From Anaeromassilibacillus senegalensis (GTDB taxonomy: Bacteria > Bacillota > Clostridia > Oscillospirales > Acutalibacteraceae), in the NCBI RefSeq assembly GCF_021531715.1, contig NZ_JAFBIT010000001.1:1215941-1279940 (forward strand): a stretch of DNA of 64,000 nt, in the 5' to 3' direction. Positions 34,098 through 42,239 of the stretch are shown here, in pieces. The position numbers and the translations under genes are program-made. The notes beneath the pieces were generated by a model, which was not told where the DNA came from, ran no database searches, and worked only from the letters and a program-made list of their open reading frames with translations. Position 1 is the first letter of the stretch, and the number at the start of each line of letters is the position of its first letter.

Positions 34098-34390
34098 TTT
34101 ACGGGGCAAATAAGAAAACAGCCATTTGTCCCAAACCATTAGGACGAATAGCTGTTGTATCCGCGGTGCCACCTAAATTATCCGAAAAGATCACCTTTAC
34201 TGTCTCCAACAAGACAGGCACGGCTTAACGCGCCGCCGCACGTCTCCCCTACTCGGCTTCCCTTTCGGTTTGAGGCTCCGAAGTGTTCTTCGCCGAAGTG
34301 CTTTCCCAGGGTTCACACCATTCCCCGTTCACTGTGCAAAGCGCTCTCCGGTTACTTTTCTTCATCAAGGCCTGTAATTATCATGCCAAA
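34098..34390 (-). ncRNA. T-box riboswitch leader of asnB, probable asparagine specifier
   Basis: Read on the minus strand, the leader contains the conserved T-box AGGTGGCACCGCGGAT (about 34173-34158). It ends in an intrinsic terminator in which ACAGC...CGTCC pairs with GGGAC...GCTGT followed by TTTTC. Upstream stem-I sequence includes GAAGAAAAG, AACCGGAGAG and GGTGTGAACCCTGG, where AAC (34313-34311) sits where the specifier codon is expected. Uncharged tRNA-Asn would stabilise the antiterminator and turn asnB on. The specifier position was read by eye, not folded by computation. Confidence 0.85.
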
Positions 34391-34419
34391 TTTATACCAC
34401 ACAACTTTCATATTGTCAA
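34391..34419 (-). promoter_or_regulatory. Promoter of asnB
   Basis: Minus strand: -35 TTGACA (34414-34419), 17 bp spacer, -10 TATAAA (34391-34396), immediately before the T-box leader. Confidence 0.8.
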
Positions 34420-34530
34420 CTTTTTTTTTGAATTTTACGCGAATTTTTCTTTGATTATGCAACCACGACATTTATTCCCTGCATTTTCTGCTCGCTCCTA
34501 CAAAAGTTTTCCACCTTTCCCGGAAAGGGC

Positions 34531-34559
34531 TTTTCAATTTTCGCGCTTTGTATTATAAT
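34531..34559 (+). promoter_or_regulatory. Promoter of the phosphohexomutase gene
   Basis: -35 TTTTCA (34531-34536), 17 bp spacer, -10 TATAAT (34554-34559). The predicted start of transcription lies after the in-frame ATG at 34548, supporting the start at 34590. Confidence 0.6.
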
Positions 34560-34589
34560 GGACTTAACAACACTGAGGAGGCTTGTGTC

Positions 34590-36113
34590 ATGTTTGCCTA
34601 TAAAACTCTAAAAAGCGGCACCGACATCCGAGGCGTCGCAAGCGAAGGCGGCGGTGCGCCGATCAATCTGACCGACGAGGTCATTGAGCGCATCGCGGCC
34701 GGTTTTCTCGTCTGGTGCGAAAAGCACCTGAACAAAGCGGCTGCCGGCCTGAAGATCGCGGTCGGCCACGATTCGCGCATTTCCGCAGACCGCATCTCTG
34801 CGGCGCTTTGCCGCGTCTTTACCGCGTGCGGCGCGTCTGTTTCGGACTGCGGCCTCGCCTCCACACCGTCGATGTTCATGGCGACGCTTGAGCTGCCCTG
34901 CGACTGCTCGGTGCAGATCACGGCGAGCCACCATCCGTTCTACCGCAACGGCCTGAAATTCTTCACTCCGGCAGGCGGTTTGGACAGCCCGGACATCTCG
35001 GAAATTCTCGAATATGCCGAAGCGGGCGCATCTCCCGAAAAAAAGGAGGGCGGCAGCGTAACAACCGTCCACTACATGCAAAAATATGCGGAGAACCTCC
35101 GCGCCATGATTCAGAAGGGCGTCAGCGCCGAGGATTACGAGCATCCGCTCAACGGTTTTAAGATCGTTGTGGATGCCGGAAACGGCGCGGGCGGCTTCTA
35201 CGCCACCGAAGTGCTCGAGCCGCTCGGCGCGGATATCACCGGCAGCCAGTTCCTGGATCCGGACGGACGCTTCCCGAACCACATCCCGAACCCGGAAAAC
35301 GAGGAAGCCATGGCGAGTGTCTGCGCGGCAACCGTGCGTGCGGGCGCTGATCTCGGTGTGATCTTCGATACGGACGTGGACCGCGGCGGCGCCGTGGACA
35401 GCCGCGGCGAGGAGATCAACCGCAACCGTCTCGTCGCGATCGCCTCCGCCATCGCGCTCGAGGGCAATGCGGGCGGCACGATCGTCACGGATTCCATCAC
35501 CTCCGACGGCCTCAAGACTTACATTGAGGAGACGCTCGGCGGCCACCATCACCGCTTCAAGCGCGGCTACAAGAACGTCATCAACGAGGCGATCCGGCTG
35601 AACAACGAGGGTGTGAATTGCCCGCTTGCCATTGAGACGAGCGGCCATGCCGCGCTGCGCGAAAACTATTTCCTCGACGACGGCGCGTATCTCGTCACGA
35701 AGATCATCATCAAGGCGGCCCAGCTCAGCCGCGCAGGGCAGTCGCTCGAAAGCCTGATCGCCGACCTCAAGGAGGCCAAAGAAGAAAAGGAACTGCGCTT
35801 CCCGATCACGACCGCTGATTTCCGCCCGGTTGGCGAGGGCATCATCGCCGCGCTCGAGCGCTATGCTGAGGACGCAGGCTGGGCGATCGCCCCGGATAAC
35901 CGCGAGGGCATCCGCATTTCGTTCCCCGAAAACGACGGCGACGGCTGGTTCCTGCTGCGCATGAGCGTACACGACCCGATCCTGCCGCTGAATCTCGAAA
36001 GCAACACAGTCGGCGGCGTGCACATTCTGGCAGAAAAACTGCTCGCCTTCTTCGAGCAGGCGGACACGACGTATGTCGACTATACCAGCCTCCAGGCATT
36101 TTTGAACGCGTAA
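34590..36113 (+). CDS. Phosphomannomutase/phosphoglucomutase
   Basis: A 507-residue alpha-D-phosphohexomutase, full length. The phosphoserine is Ser113 in ITASHHPFYRNG, a variant of the usual TASHNP. The metal loop is DTDVDRGG near residue 260, and the sugar-binding loop contains ETSGHAAL. It interconverts hexose-1- and -6-phosphates, so it could process mannose-1-phosphate released by the GH130 phosphorylase. The start at 34590 has TGAGGAGG upstream. It is monocistronic. Confidence 0.9.
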   Translation: MFAYKTLKSGTDIRGVASEGGGAPINLTDEVIERIAAGFLVWCEKHLNKAAAGLKIAVGHDSRISADRISAALCRVFTACGASVSDCGLASTPSMFMATLELPCDCSVQITASHHPFYRNGLKFFTPAGGLDSPDISEILEYAEAGASPEKKEGGSVTTVHYMQKYAENLRAMIQKGVSAEDYEHPLNGFKIVVDAGNGAGGFYATEVLEPLGADITGSQFLDPDGRFPNHIPNPENEEAMASVCAATVRAGADLGVIFDTDVDRGGAVDSRGEEINRNRLVAIASAIALEGNAGGTIVTDSITSDGLKTYIEETLGGHHHRFKRGYKNVINEAIRLNNEGVNCPLAIETSGHAALRENYFLDDGAYLVTKIIIKAAQLSRAGQSLESLIADLKEAKEEKELRFPITTADFRPVGEGIIAALERYAEDAGWAIAPDNREGIRISFPENDGDGWFLLRMSVHDPILPLNLESNTVGGVHILAEKLLAFFEQADTTYVDYTSLQAFLNA

Positions 36114-36186
36114 TTTCATAGAGAAACGCCTCTCAGGGAAGGCTTAATAGTGACAAGTAACTATTTTGTCTTGCGATGGGGCAGAG

Positions 36187-36218
36187 AACGGTGTGACCGT
36201 GATGGTCACGCCGTTTTT
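36187..36218 (+). terminator. Terminator downstream of the phosphohexomutase gene
   Basis: AACGGTGTGACC, loop GTGAT, GGTCACGCCGTTTTT, 74 bp beyond the stop codon. Confidence 0.75.
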
Positions 36219-36243
36219 CTGCGTCTACAGGTTGTTTCGGTTA

Positions 36244-36366
36244 TCATTTCTTCGGATAGAACACGCGGGCTCCCTGCTGATCCAGCAATTGCGATGCTTT
36301 CCAGAGCAGGCTGGTCTTTCCGGCACCCAGAAAACCGCCCACCAGAATCAATTTGCTTCGGTTCAT
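36244..36366 (-). pseudogene. Truncated G3E (CobW-type) GTPase, N-terminal 40 residues
   Basis: The reading frame encodes only 40 residues: NRSKLILVGGFLGAGKTSLL with Walker A GGFLGAGKT, then FYPKK and a stop. This is the start of a CobW/HypB/UreG-type metal-chaperone GTPase, which normally has 300 or more residues. It lies 17 bp after the aquaporin gene on the same strand and has an AAGAGG site, so it is still translatable. A complete G3E gene is located 0.5 kb upstream in the same direction. Either a decayed second copy or a deletion derivative. Confidence 0.65.
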
Positions 36367-36383
36367 TGTAAATCCCTCTTCTC

Positions 36384-36767
36384 TCATTTGCAGCAGCAAG
36401 TTTTCTTTTGCTTCATGGCCGGTTCGATTACGCGGGTAAACAGAAGGCTGGCCAGCAGGCCGCCGACAATCGGCGCCAGAATGTACACCCAGAAGCATCC
36501 GCCGGAAGAATCCGGCATCGCCCATTCTCCCCAACCGAACAGCAGCGCGACCAGACGGGGCGCAAAATTCCGGGCCGGATTGAAATGGGCGCAGGACAGA
36601 TCGCGGGTAATATAAATCGCCAGCGTGATGGCAATGCCCCAAATGATGCCGATCTGAAACAGGCCCTGATGAGCGCCGAACAGCGTCGTCACAGCCACGG
36701 CACCGCAGCCGAAGAGTACCATCAGGAAGGTGCCGATAAACTCACCCAGAAATTCTTTTTTATTCAC
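36384..36767 (-). CDS. Half-size aquaporin/glycerol-facilitator, fused at the NPA motif
   Basis: A 127-residue protein; normal MIP channels have about 230-280. The N-terminal part (EFIGTFLMVLFGCGAV...LSCAHFNPA) matches helices 1-2 and the first NPA loop. It continues directly as NPARNFAPRLVALLFGWG, which is the second NPA loop and helix 6 region (canonical NPARDFGPR...GWG), then WVYILAPIVGGLLASLLF and a Cys-rich tail. Thus everything between the two NPA motifs is missing and a single hybrid NPA remains. The start is a GTG at 36767 with GGAGG 10 bases upstream. Such a protein cannot form a normal monomeric pore; a dimer is conceivable. Confidence 0.75.
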   Translation of the reverse strand: MNKKEFLGEFIGTFLMVLFGCGAVAVTTLFGAHQGLFQIGIIWGIAITLAIYITRDLSCAHFNPARNFAPRLVALLFGWGEWAMPDSSGGCFWVYILAPIVGGLLASLLFTRVIEPAMKQKKTCCCK

Positions 36768-36837
36768 GTTTTGAATGCCTCCAAAACCATACGGGCACAA
36801 GCCGACGCTCTGCCCCCTATTAACTTACATATTTAAC

Positions 36838-36869
36838 AAAAGAGTGCATAGAAGCCTACGCACTCTTTT
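36838..36869 (-). terminator. Terminator between the G3E GTPase and the short aquaporin
   Basis: AAAAGAGTGC (36838-36847) pairs with GCACTCTTTT (36860-36869), loop of 12. Confidence 0.75.
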
Positions 36870-36872
36870 GCT

Positions 36873-37796
36873 TTATTCCACGGAAAGGATATCCTCCGGA
36901 TACCAGCGAACAGCCTCTTTCACGCGCTTTTTGACCGGCATTCCCGCGCCGGAAAGCACGACGAGACGGCCGACCTTTTCCTGCGCTACGGCACCGGCAT
37001 AAGGCGAGAGCTGCACAAGGTTTCCCACACAGTCCGCCAGATACAAGCCCTCGCTGGTCTGTATAAAGCCCTTGACGCGGAAGGTATCCTCGAGAAACAT
37101 CTCGAGAAATTTTTGCAGATTGTACGGCGAAACGGTCGGCGCGACGGTGATGAGCAGCTTGCGCAGCGTCAGGTCCTCCGTCAGCATCGCGTCCTGCTCC
37201 GGCAGCGCGCGCGCCTGTGCCAGCATCTCGAGAATACCCGCATCCACCGCGCCGAAGGACGTTTCCACCACCGCGATGTCCGGTCGCTGACCGCGGATCA
37301 GCGCCAGCGTTTGAGCCCGCTGCGCGTCGCTCGCGCGGTCGACCTTGTTGACGACGACCACATCGCCGGCCGCGAGCTGCTTGACGCAGGTGCGCGCCGT
37401 TGCGTAGAGCTTCGGAAAGCGCACGGCATCCACAAGGCAGATCGCCCCCTGGTATTGGATGTCCGGAAAGCGATCTGTCTGCGCGAACAGCTTTCGCACA
37501 CCCGTGGGATCGGACAATCCGGATGCCTCCACCAGAATCACATCGGGATGGATGGAAGCGGACTGCCGCAGCACCTTTTCAAACTGATCCATACGGCAGG
37601 AACAGAAGACCGAGCCGCCGGAGATTTCGTTGAGATACGCCCCAAGCGCCGCGAGAAGCGAACCGTCCACGCCCTCGTTTCCGAACTCATTGACGATGAG
37701 CTGCATCTTCCGCCCCGCAAACAAGCGGATGAACCGCTTCAGAAACGTCGTCTTTCCCGCACCGAGAAATCCGGTGATAAGATACAGCTCGCTCAT
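36873..37796 (-). CDS. G3E/CobW-family metallochaperone GTPase
   Basis: A 307-residue GTPase. Walker A GFLGAGKT is at 9-16, and GGSVFCSC (Cys65, Cys67) is a variant of the CxCC metal site of COG0523 proteins. EASGLSDP and VVNKVDRA are the switch and base-recognition motifs. These proteins deliver or insert metals, or serve corrinoid enzymes. Its ATG overlaps the stop of the URO-D/thioredoxin gene by 4 bp, so the two are made together and probably work together, perhaps in zinc or cobamide loading of that enzyme. The specific metal is unknown. Confidence 0.88.
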   Translation of the reverse strand: MSELYLITGFLGAGKTTFLKRFIRLFAGRKMQLIVNEFGNEGVDGSLLAALGAYLNEISGGSVFCSCRMDQFEKVLRQSASIHPDVILVEASGLSDPTGVRKLFAQTDRFPDIQYQGAICLVDAVRFPKLYATARTCVKQLAAGDVVVVNKVDRASDAQRAQTLALIRGQRPDIAVVETSFGAVDAGILEMLAQARALPEQDAMLTEDLTLRKLLITVAPTVSPYNLQKFLEMFLEDTFRVKGFIQTSEGLYLADCVGNLVQLSPYAGAVAQEKVGRLVVLSGAGMPVKKRVKEAVRWYPEDILSVE

Positions 37797-39172
37797 TTTT
37801 TGCAGGCTTCGATGGCTTCGCGGATCGCCTGCTCCAACTCCGCCTTCGCGGGGATGATCGAGCGGTATTTCAGCTCGCCGTTGATGTACATGGACGGCAG
37901 GTTCGGCACGCCCATCTTGATACAGCGCGCGACGTTCTCCCTATAGATAAACTTATACTCGACCATATCGATCGCATCGCCGAAGGTCTCGACCGCCTGA
38001 TACGCCGCGTTCATCATATAGCCGCAAGCGGCACACTGTGCGGAATCGAGCGTAAAGACCTCGATCAGCGGCTTTGCGAGGTTTGCGTAGTCGGGAATAA
38101 CCACGCCGGAGGTGTCCACCGCCTCCGCCTGATAGTTCTTCACCATCTCCCGCACGGCGTCGGTCTCGATTGCCGCCTGCGCCACGCCGATGCCGTTTTC
38201 AACCGGCACGTCGTACGGCATATCACAGCCGGGCGCCAGAATAAAGTTCTTCTTCACCTGGACGGAATCCAGCAGGTCGACCGCAAACTTCATGTTGTCC
38301 TGCTGGTTACCCAGCAGCATCACGGAGGTCAGCGGGATGTTGCCGCCGATGACGATGTTGTAGCGGTCACAGATTTCCTTTGCCGCCAGCAGATTGACGT
38401 TTTCATCGACGCTGATGGAATCCGGGTTGGTCTTGCACATCGCCTCGATGTTGCGGGTCGCGTCGCCGCAGACAAAGAACGAGGAAAACGCGCCCTTTTC
38501 GCGGATGTATCGGAACAGCTCGGTGTAGGGTCCCTCCATAAACTGCTCAAAATGCGCGGTCGAAATCTGTGAGATCAGCGGGTCGACGATCGCGATGACA
38601 TCCATGCCCGCCTCGATGTAGTAATCCGTCATCCGCATACACACGCGGTTACAAAACGCGAACAGACTCTCCACCTCATCCTCAAAATCGTACATATCGG
38701 TGAAAAGGTTGTTGCCGCGCAGGTGAGACGCCAGCGTGAACGGACCGCAGATCAGACCGTACAACGCCGTCGTGTCCCCCACCGCTTCCTTCATGCGGTG
38801 CATGACCTCCAGCACATACGGAATTCTGCCTGAGGTCTTCTTCGGAATTTTGCAGTTGCAGGGCGTCTCCGGCGGCTCCTCGTCGCTGCCGTCGAGCGGG
38901 TGGTCGGAGACGGACGGCGGGCAGTCGTCCGCCCATGTCAGTCCGCAGCCGAGGCATTCCGCTTCGATCTGCAAATCGAAAATCACGGGCTGACCGTCCG
39001 GCTTGTACAGGCGGTTGACCTCCATCAGCGATTCAAAAGCCTTGTCTGCGTCGGTGAGCATCTCCGTCGCGGTATAGCCCTTCAGCTTTCCAGCATGGAC
39101 ACCGGCGAAGGGAACCCAAGGGGCACGCTCTGTTTCTTCGTGGTGCAGGGTGCGCAACAACAGTTCTTTCAT
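37793..39172 (-). CDS. URO-D-family methyltransferase fused to a thioredoxin-like domain
   Basis: A 459-residue protein. Residues 1-355 match the uroporphyrinogen-decarboxylase/MtaA-type fold. Zinc-site equivalents are Cys235 in FVCGDA (the usual His two residues before is Phe) and Cys316 in APGCDMPYDVPVENG. Residues 368-459 form a thioredoxin-like domain with CAAC (380-383) and a cis-Pro in NLPSMYING. MtaA-type enzymes move methyl groups between corrinoid proteins and a thiol. The fused redox domain suggests the thiol acceptor or a cysteine is handled internally. Translation is coupled to a G3E GTPase; a PocR-type regulator lies upstream. No corrinoid protein gene is nearby. Confidence 0.8.
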   Translation of the reverse strand: MKELLLRTLHHEETERAPWVPFAGVHAGKLKGYTATEMLTDADKAFESLMEVNRLYKPDGQPVIFDLQIEAECLGCGLTWADDCPPSVSDHPLDGSDEEPPETPCNCKIPKKTSGRIPYVLEVMHRMKEAVGDTTALYGLICGPFTLASHLRGNNLFTDMYDFEDEVESLFAFCNRVCMRMTDYYIEAGMDVIAIVDPLISQISTAHFEQFMEGPYTELFRYIREKGAFSSFFVCGDATRNIEAMCKTNPDSISVDENVNLLAAKEICDRYNIVIGGNIPLTSVMLLGNQQDNMKFAVDLLDSVQVKKNFILAPGCDMPYDVPVENGIGVAQAAIETDAVREMVKNYQAEAVDTSGVVIPDYANLAKPLIEVFTLDSAQCAACGYMMNAAYQAVETFGDAIDMVEYKFIYRENVARCIKMGVPNLPSMYINGELKYRSIIPAKAELEQAIREAIEACKK

Positions 39173-39305
39173 AATATGATTTCTCCCATATATTTCATCA
39201 TGGCGTTTTGGGGCACGCTTTTCTAAAGCATAACACAGTGTCTGGTGTCAGGATAGGAGAAGCTTCCGTTTTTTTGTCTTTTTTTACGAAATGCTATAGC
39301 CGACG

Positions 39306-40556
39306 TCATCCTCTGAATTTGCCGGGAGTAACGCCTACAATCCGCTTAAACGCCTTGCAGTAATAGCTCTGATCCGAAAATCCCATCGATACGGCGATAT
39401 CCGCGAGCGTATAGTCCTGGGACATCAGGAGGTGCTTGCTTCTCTCCACCCGAAGGCGGCACAGATACTCCCGGAAAGAAACGCCCACCACCTGACGGAA
39501 TAACGTGGAGAAATAGCTGGGGCTGAGCCCGACATACTCAGCTGTCTGCGCCAGTTCCAGATGGCTGCAGAAATTGTCTGCCATGTAGCGCAGCGCTTTG
39601 CGGATATGCGGATTGCCCTTATCCTTTTCGTAATACATGGCATTCATAAAGCTCTCCAGCACCTCCTGCATCAGCATGCACAGATCTTCCAGTTCCTGTT
39701 CCCGGTACAGCTTGGACAGGAACTCGTGATTCAGGCTGAAAATGCTCTCGGTTTTGGCTCCGCCATCGATAGCCACCCGGGACAGAAGCGTGGTCAACTC
39801 TATGGCCCGAATCCGCACGGATTCCAGCCTCCCGCCCTCACTGAACAGGACATAGCCGATCAGCTCATTGAGCAGACCCTTAACCTCCTGAAGCGTGCCG
39901 GTGCGCAGCTTCTGCAGAAGCTGCTTTTCCTTTTCGTAGAAGAACGTGCGGGACTGATCCGGCTGCTCCTCTTTATAGACCTGGATGGTTTCGTTGATCT
40001 TCGCCTGCTGGGACATTTTCTGCTGTGTTTCGAGAAGCAGCGCCCGTTCTCCGGGCATCAGGGGTGAAAGCAGGTGATCCACCAGCTTTTTCAATTGATT
40101 GACTTTTGCGGGCGGCAGCACCGCCAGTCCCTTCAGCTCGTCGTACAGCTCAAGAGACAAGGTCGGGGCCAGATGTTTTCGTTCCGCCAGATCGCTGACC
40201 AGCGTGCTGTCCGGCACATCCATGAGAAACGGGCCGATGATGACGCTGCCCAGCAGCTCTCCCCGGTTAATCAGAGGAAAAGCGATATGATTGAGATTGG
40301 CATGACAAGAAAAGATGTAGGCTTCCCCCAAGGTCTGCGCCCGCTGCCCGGCTTTCATGTGCAGTGAAAAACACTCGCTTTTGTCAAAGACGTTTTTCTG
40401 CAGCACGGTACAGTAGCTTGTAGGCTGGCCGAAAGACAGCAGCAGCGTGCCACTGCTGTCGATCAGCTGAATGGCCAAACCGGTGAACGATTGCAGATTT
40501 CCGAGAACATCCGAGATCGTGGCTTCAGGTACAAAAGAGAAAATACTCGCCGCCAT
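39306..40556 (-). CDS. AraC-family regulator with N-terminal PocR-like sensor domain
   Basis: About 416 residues. The N-terminal 170 residues resemble the PocR sensor domain (LQSFTGLAIQLIDSSG... CHANLNHIAFPLI... LLGSVIIGPF), a PAS-like ligand pocket. The C-terminal 100 residues are a double helix-turn-helix AraC domain with YVGLSPSYFSTLFRQVVG and GFSDQSYYCKAFKR. PocR in Salmonella senses propanediol and controls pdu/cob genes. Here it probably controls the URO-D/G3E genes that follow 133 bp downstream on the same strand. The start at 40556 is uncertain, because no strong ribosome site is visible. Confidence 0.85.
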   Translation of the reverse strand: MAASIFSFVPEATISDVLGNLQSFTGLAIQLIDSSGTLLLSFGQPTSYCTVLQKNVFDKSECFSLHMKAGQRAQTLGEAYIFSCHANLNHIAFPLINRGELLGSVIIGPFLMDVPDSTLVSDLAERKHLAPTLSLELYDELKGLAVLPPAKVNQLKKLVDHLLSPLMPGERALLLETQQKMSQQAKINETIQVYKEEQPDQSRTFFYEKEKQLLQKLRTGTLQEVKGLLNELIGYVLFSEGGRLESVRIRAIELTTLLSRVAIDGGAKTESIFSLNHEFLSKLYREQELEDLCMLMQEVLESFMNAMYYEKDKGNPHIRKALRYMADNFCSHLELAQTAEYVGLSPSYFSTLFRQVVGVSFREYLCRLRVERSKHLLMSQDYTLADIAVSMGFSDQSYYCKAFKRIVGVTPGKFRG

Positions 40557-40740
40557 AGCATGCACCCCATAAAAACACAATAAATCATGCAAAAAAACAA
40601 AAATCTCATTTTCGGAATTATATCACACCTGCAGACAAAAAACAATTCATTTTCGCTCCCCGCATGATTCTCCCCGCATCGGAAACAATAGCCGTATCAT
40701 GCAAAGCGCTGCACGCTTTGCAGAAAGGACGGTTATTCAA

Positions 40741-41193
40741 ATGAAAACAAAAACTCCACAGGAATACGATTCCATGGTGCAGAAGGCTTCGCCGCGCTCG
40801 CCTGTTTTCATGGACTGCTTGCTTGCATTTCTCTTTGGCGGTGCGATCTGCACGCTCGGGCAGGCGATCGCGAACCTGTTCATGCTGATGGGACTGACGC
40901 TCAAGGACGCGCGCACGGGCGTTTCTATCGTGCTGATTCTGCTCTCCGCCACACTGACGGCATTCGGCGTGTTCGATGACATTGCGAAGCATGCCGGCGC
41001 AGGCACACTCGTGCCGATCACCGGCTTCGCCAACTCGATGGTTTCCCCCGCGATGGAATTCAAGAGCGAGGGCTTTGTCACGGGTCTCGGCGCAAAGATG
41101 TTCGTCGTATCCGGTCCGGTGCTCGTGTTCGGCATCTCAGCTTCCGTGATCTACGGCATTATCCTGTTTATCATCGGGCTGTTTCAGGGCTGA
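40741..41193 (+). CDS. spoVAC: Stage V sporulation protein AC
   Basis: A 150-residue membrane protein with four to five helices, matching SpoVAC (GGAICTLGQAIANL, GVFDDIAKHAGAGTLVPITGFANSM, GFVTGLGAKMF). SpoVA proteins form the channel that moves dipicolinic acid into the forespore and out at germination. The start has AAAGGA about 11 bases upstream. The next gene is spoVAD. I could not confidently place a sigma-G promoter in the 184 bp upstream. Confidence 0.95.
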   Translation: MKTKTPQEYDSMVQKASPRSPVFMDCLLAFLFGGAICTLGQAIANLFMLMGLTLKDARTGVSIVLILLSATLTAFGVFDDIAKHAGAGTLVPITGFANSMVSPAMEFKSEGFVTGLGAKMFVVSGPVLVFGISASVIYGIILFIIGLFQG

Positions 41194-41217
41194 GCATTTG
41201 ACGGGGAGGTTCATGAA

Positions 41218-42222
41218 ATGAAAAGACTCGGAAAGTATACGATTTTGTTTGAGCGCTGTCCGGCTATCCTGGGGCATGCGGCGGTCGGCGGCAAAAAAGA
41301 GGCCGAAGGCCCGCTCGCGCGCGACTTCGACCAGACGTTTCTCGATTCCTACCTCGCGCAGGAAAGCTGGGAAAAGGCGGAGAGCACGCTCCAAACGGAG
41401 GCGGCGTCGCTCGCCATCCGGAAGGCCGGTCTCGAAAAGCAGGCGGTCAGCATGATTTTTGCAGGCGACCTTCTGAACCAGTGCATTTCAAGCACCTTCG
41501 GCCTGCGGAACATGGAGATCCCGTTTCTCGGGCAGTATGGCGCTTGCTCGACGATGGCGCAGACGCTCGCGATGTCCGCCATCATGGTGGAGAGCGGCGC
41601 GGCCAATTACGCCTGCGCCGTGACCTCCTCCCATTTCTGCACGGCGGAGCGGCAATTCCGCACGCCGCTCGAATACGGCAGCCAGCGCACGCCGACGGCC
41701 CAGTGGACGGCGACGGCATCCGGCAGCGCAGTGCTCGGCATGGGGCGCGGCATCCGTGTGCGCCACGTGACGATCGGCCGCATCAAGGATTTCGGCGTGA
41801 CCGACGTCGCGAACATGGGCGCGGCAATGGCGCCTGCGGCAGCGCAGACATTGCTCGACTTCTTCACGGATACGGCCACAAAGCCAGCGGACTACGACCG
41901 CATCTATACCGGCGACCTCGGCGAAGTCGGCTCTTCCCTGCTGCATGAGTTGATGCAGGAAAACGGCGTAAAACTCGAAAACCATCAGGATTGCGGGCTT
42001 TTGCTCTACGACTGCGCGCTGCAGGACGTCCACGCAGGCGGCTCCGGCTGCGGCTGCTCCGCGAGCGTACTGTGCGGACACATTCTAAACCGCATGGAGC
42101 GCGGCGATTTTAAGAACATCCTGTTTATGGCGACCGGTGCGCTGATGTCGACGACCTCCTCCCAGCAGGGCGAGAGCATCCCAGGCATCGCGCATCTCGT
42201 GCATCTGCAGGCGGATTCATGA
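41218..42222 (+). CDS. spoVAD: Stage V sporulation protein AD
   Basis: A 334-residue soluble protein with a thiolase-like fold; SpoVAD binds dipicolinic acid. The family segments [26 protein letters not shown] and [12 protein letters not shown] are visible. It is 24 bp after spoVAC with a GGGGAGG site. The usual third gene, spoVAE, does not follow; instead a short DUF255 protein begins 17 bp later. Confidence 0.95.
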   Translation: MKRLGKYTILFERCPAILGHAAVGGKKEAEGPLARDFDQTFLDSYLAQESWEKAESTLQTEAASLAIRKAGLEKQAVSMIFAGDLLNQCISSTFGLRNMEIPFLGQYGACSTMAQTLAMSAIMVESGAANYACAVTSSHFCTAERQFRTPLEYGSQRTPTAQWTATASGSAVLGMGRGIRVRHVTIGRIKDFGVTDVANMGAAMAPAAAQTLLDFFTDTATKPADYDRIYTGDLGEVGSSLLHELMQENGVKLENHQDCGLLLYDCALQDVHAGGSGCGCSASVLCGHILNRMERGDFKNILFMATGALMSTTSSQQGESIPGIAHLVHLQADS

Positions 42223-42239
42223 CCGCAGAGGGAAATGTT

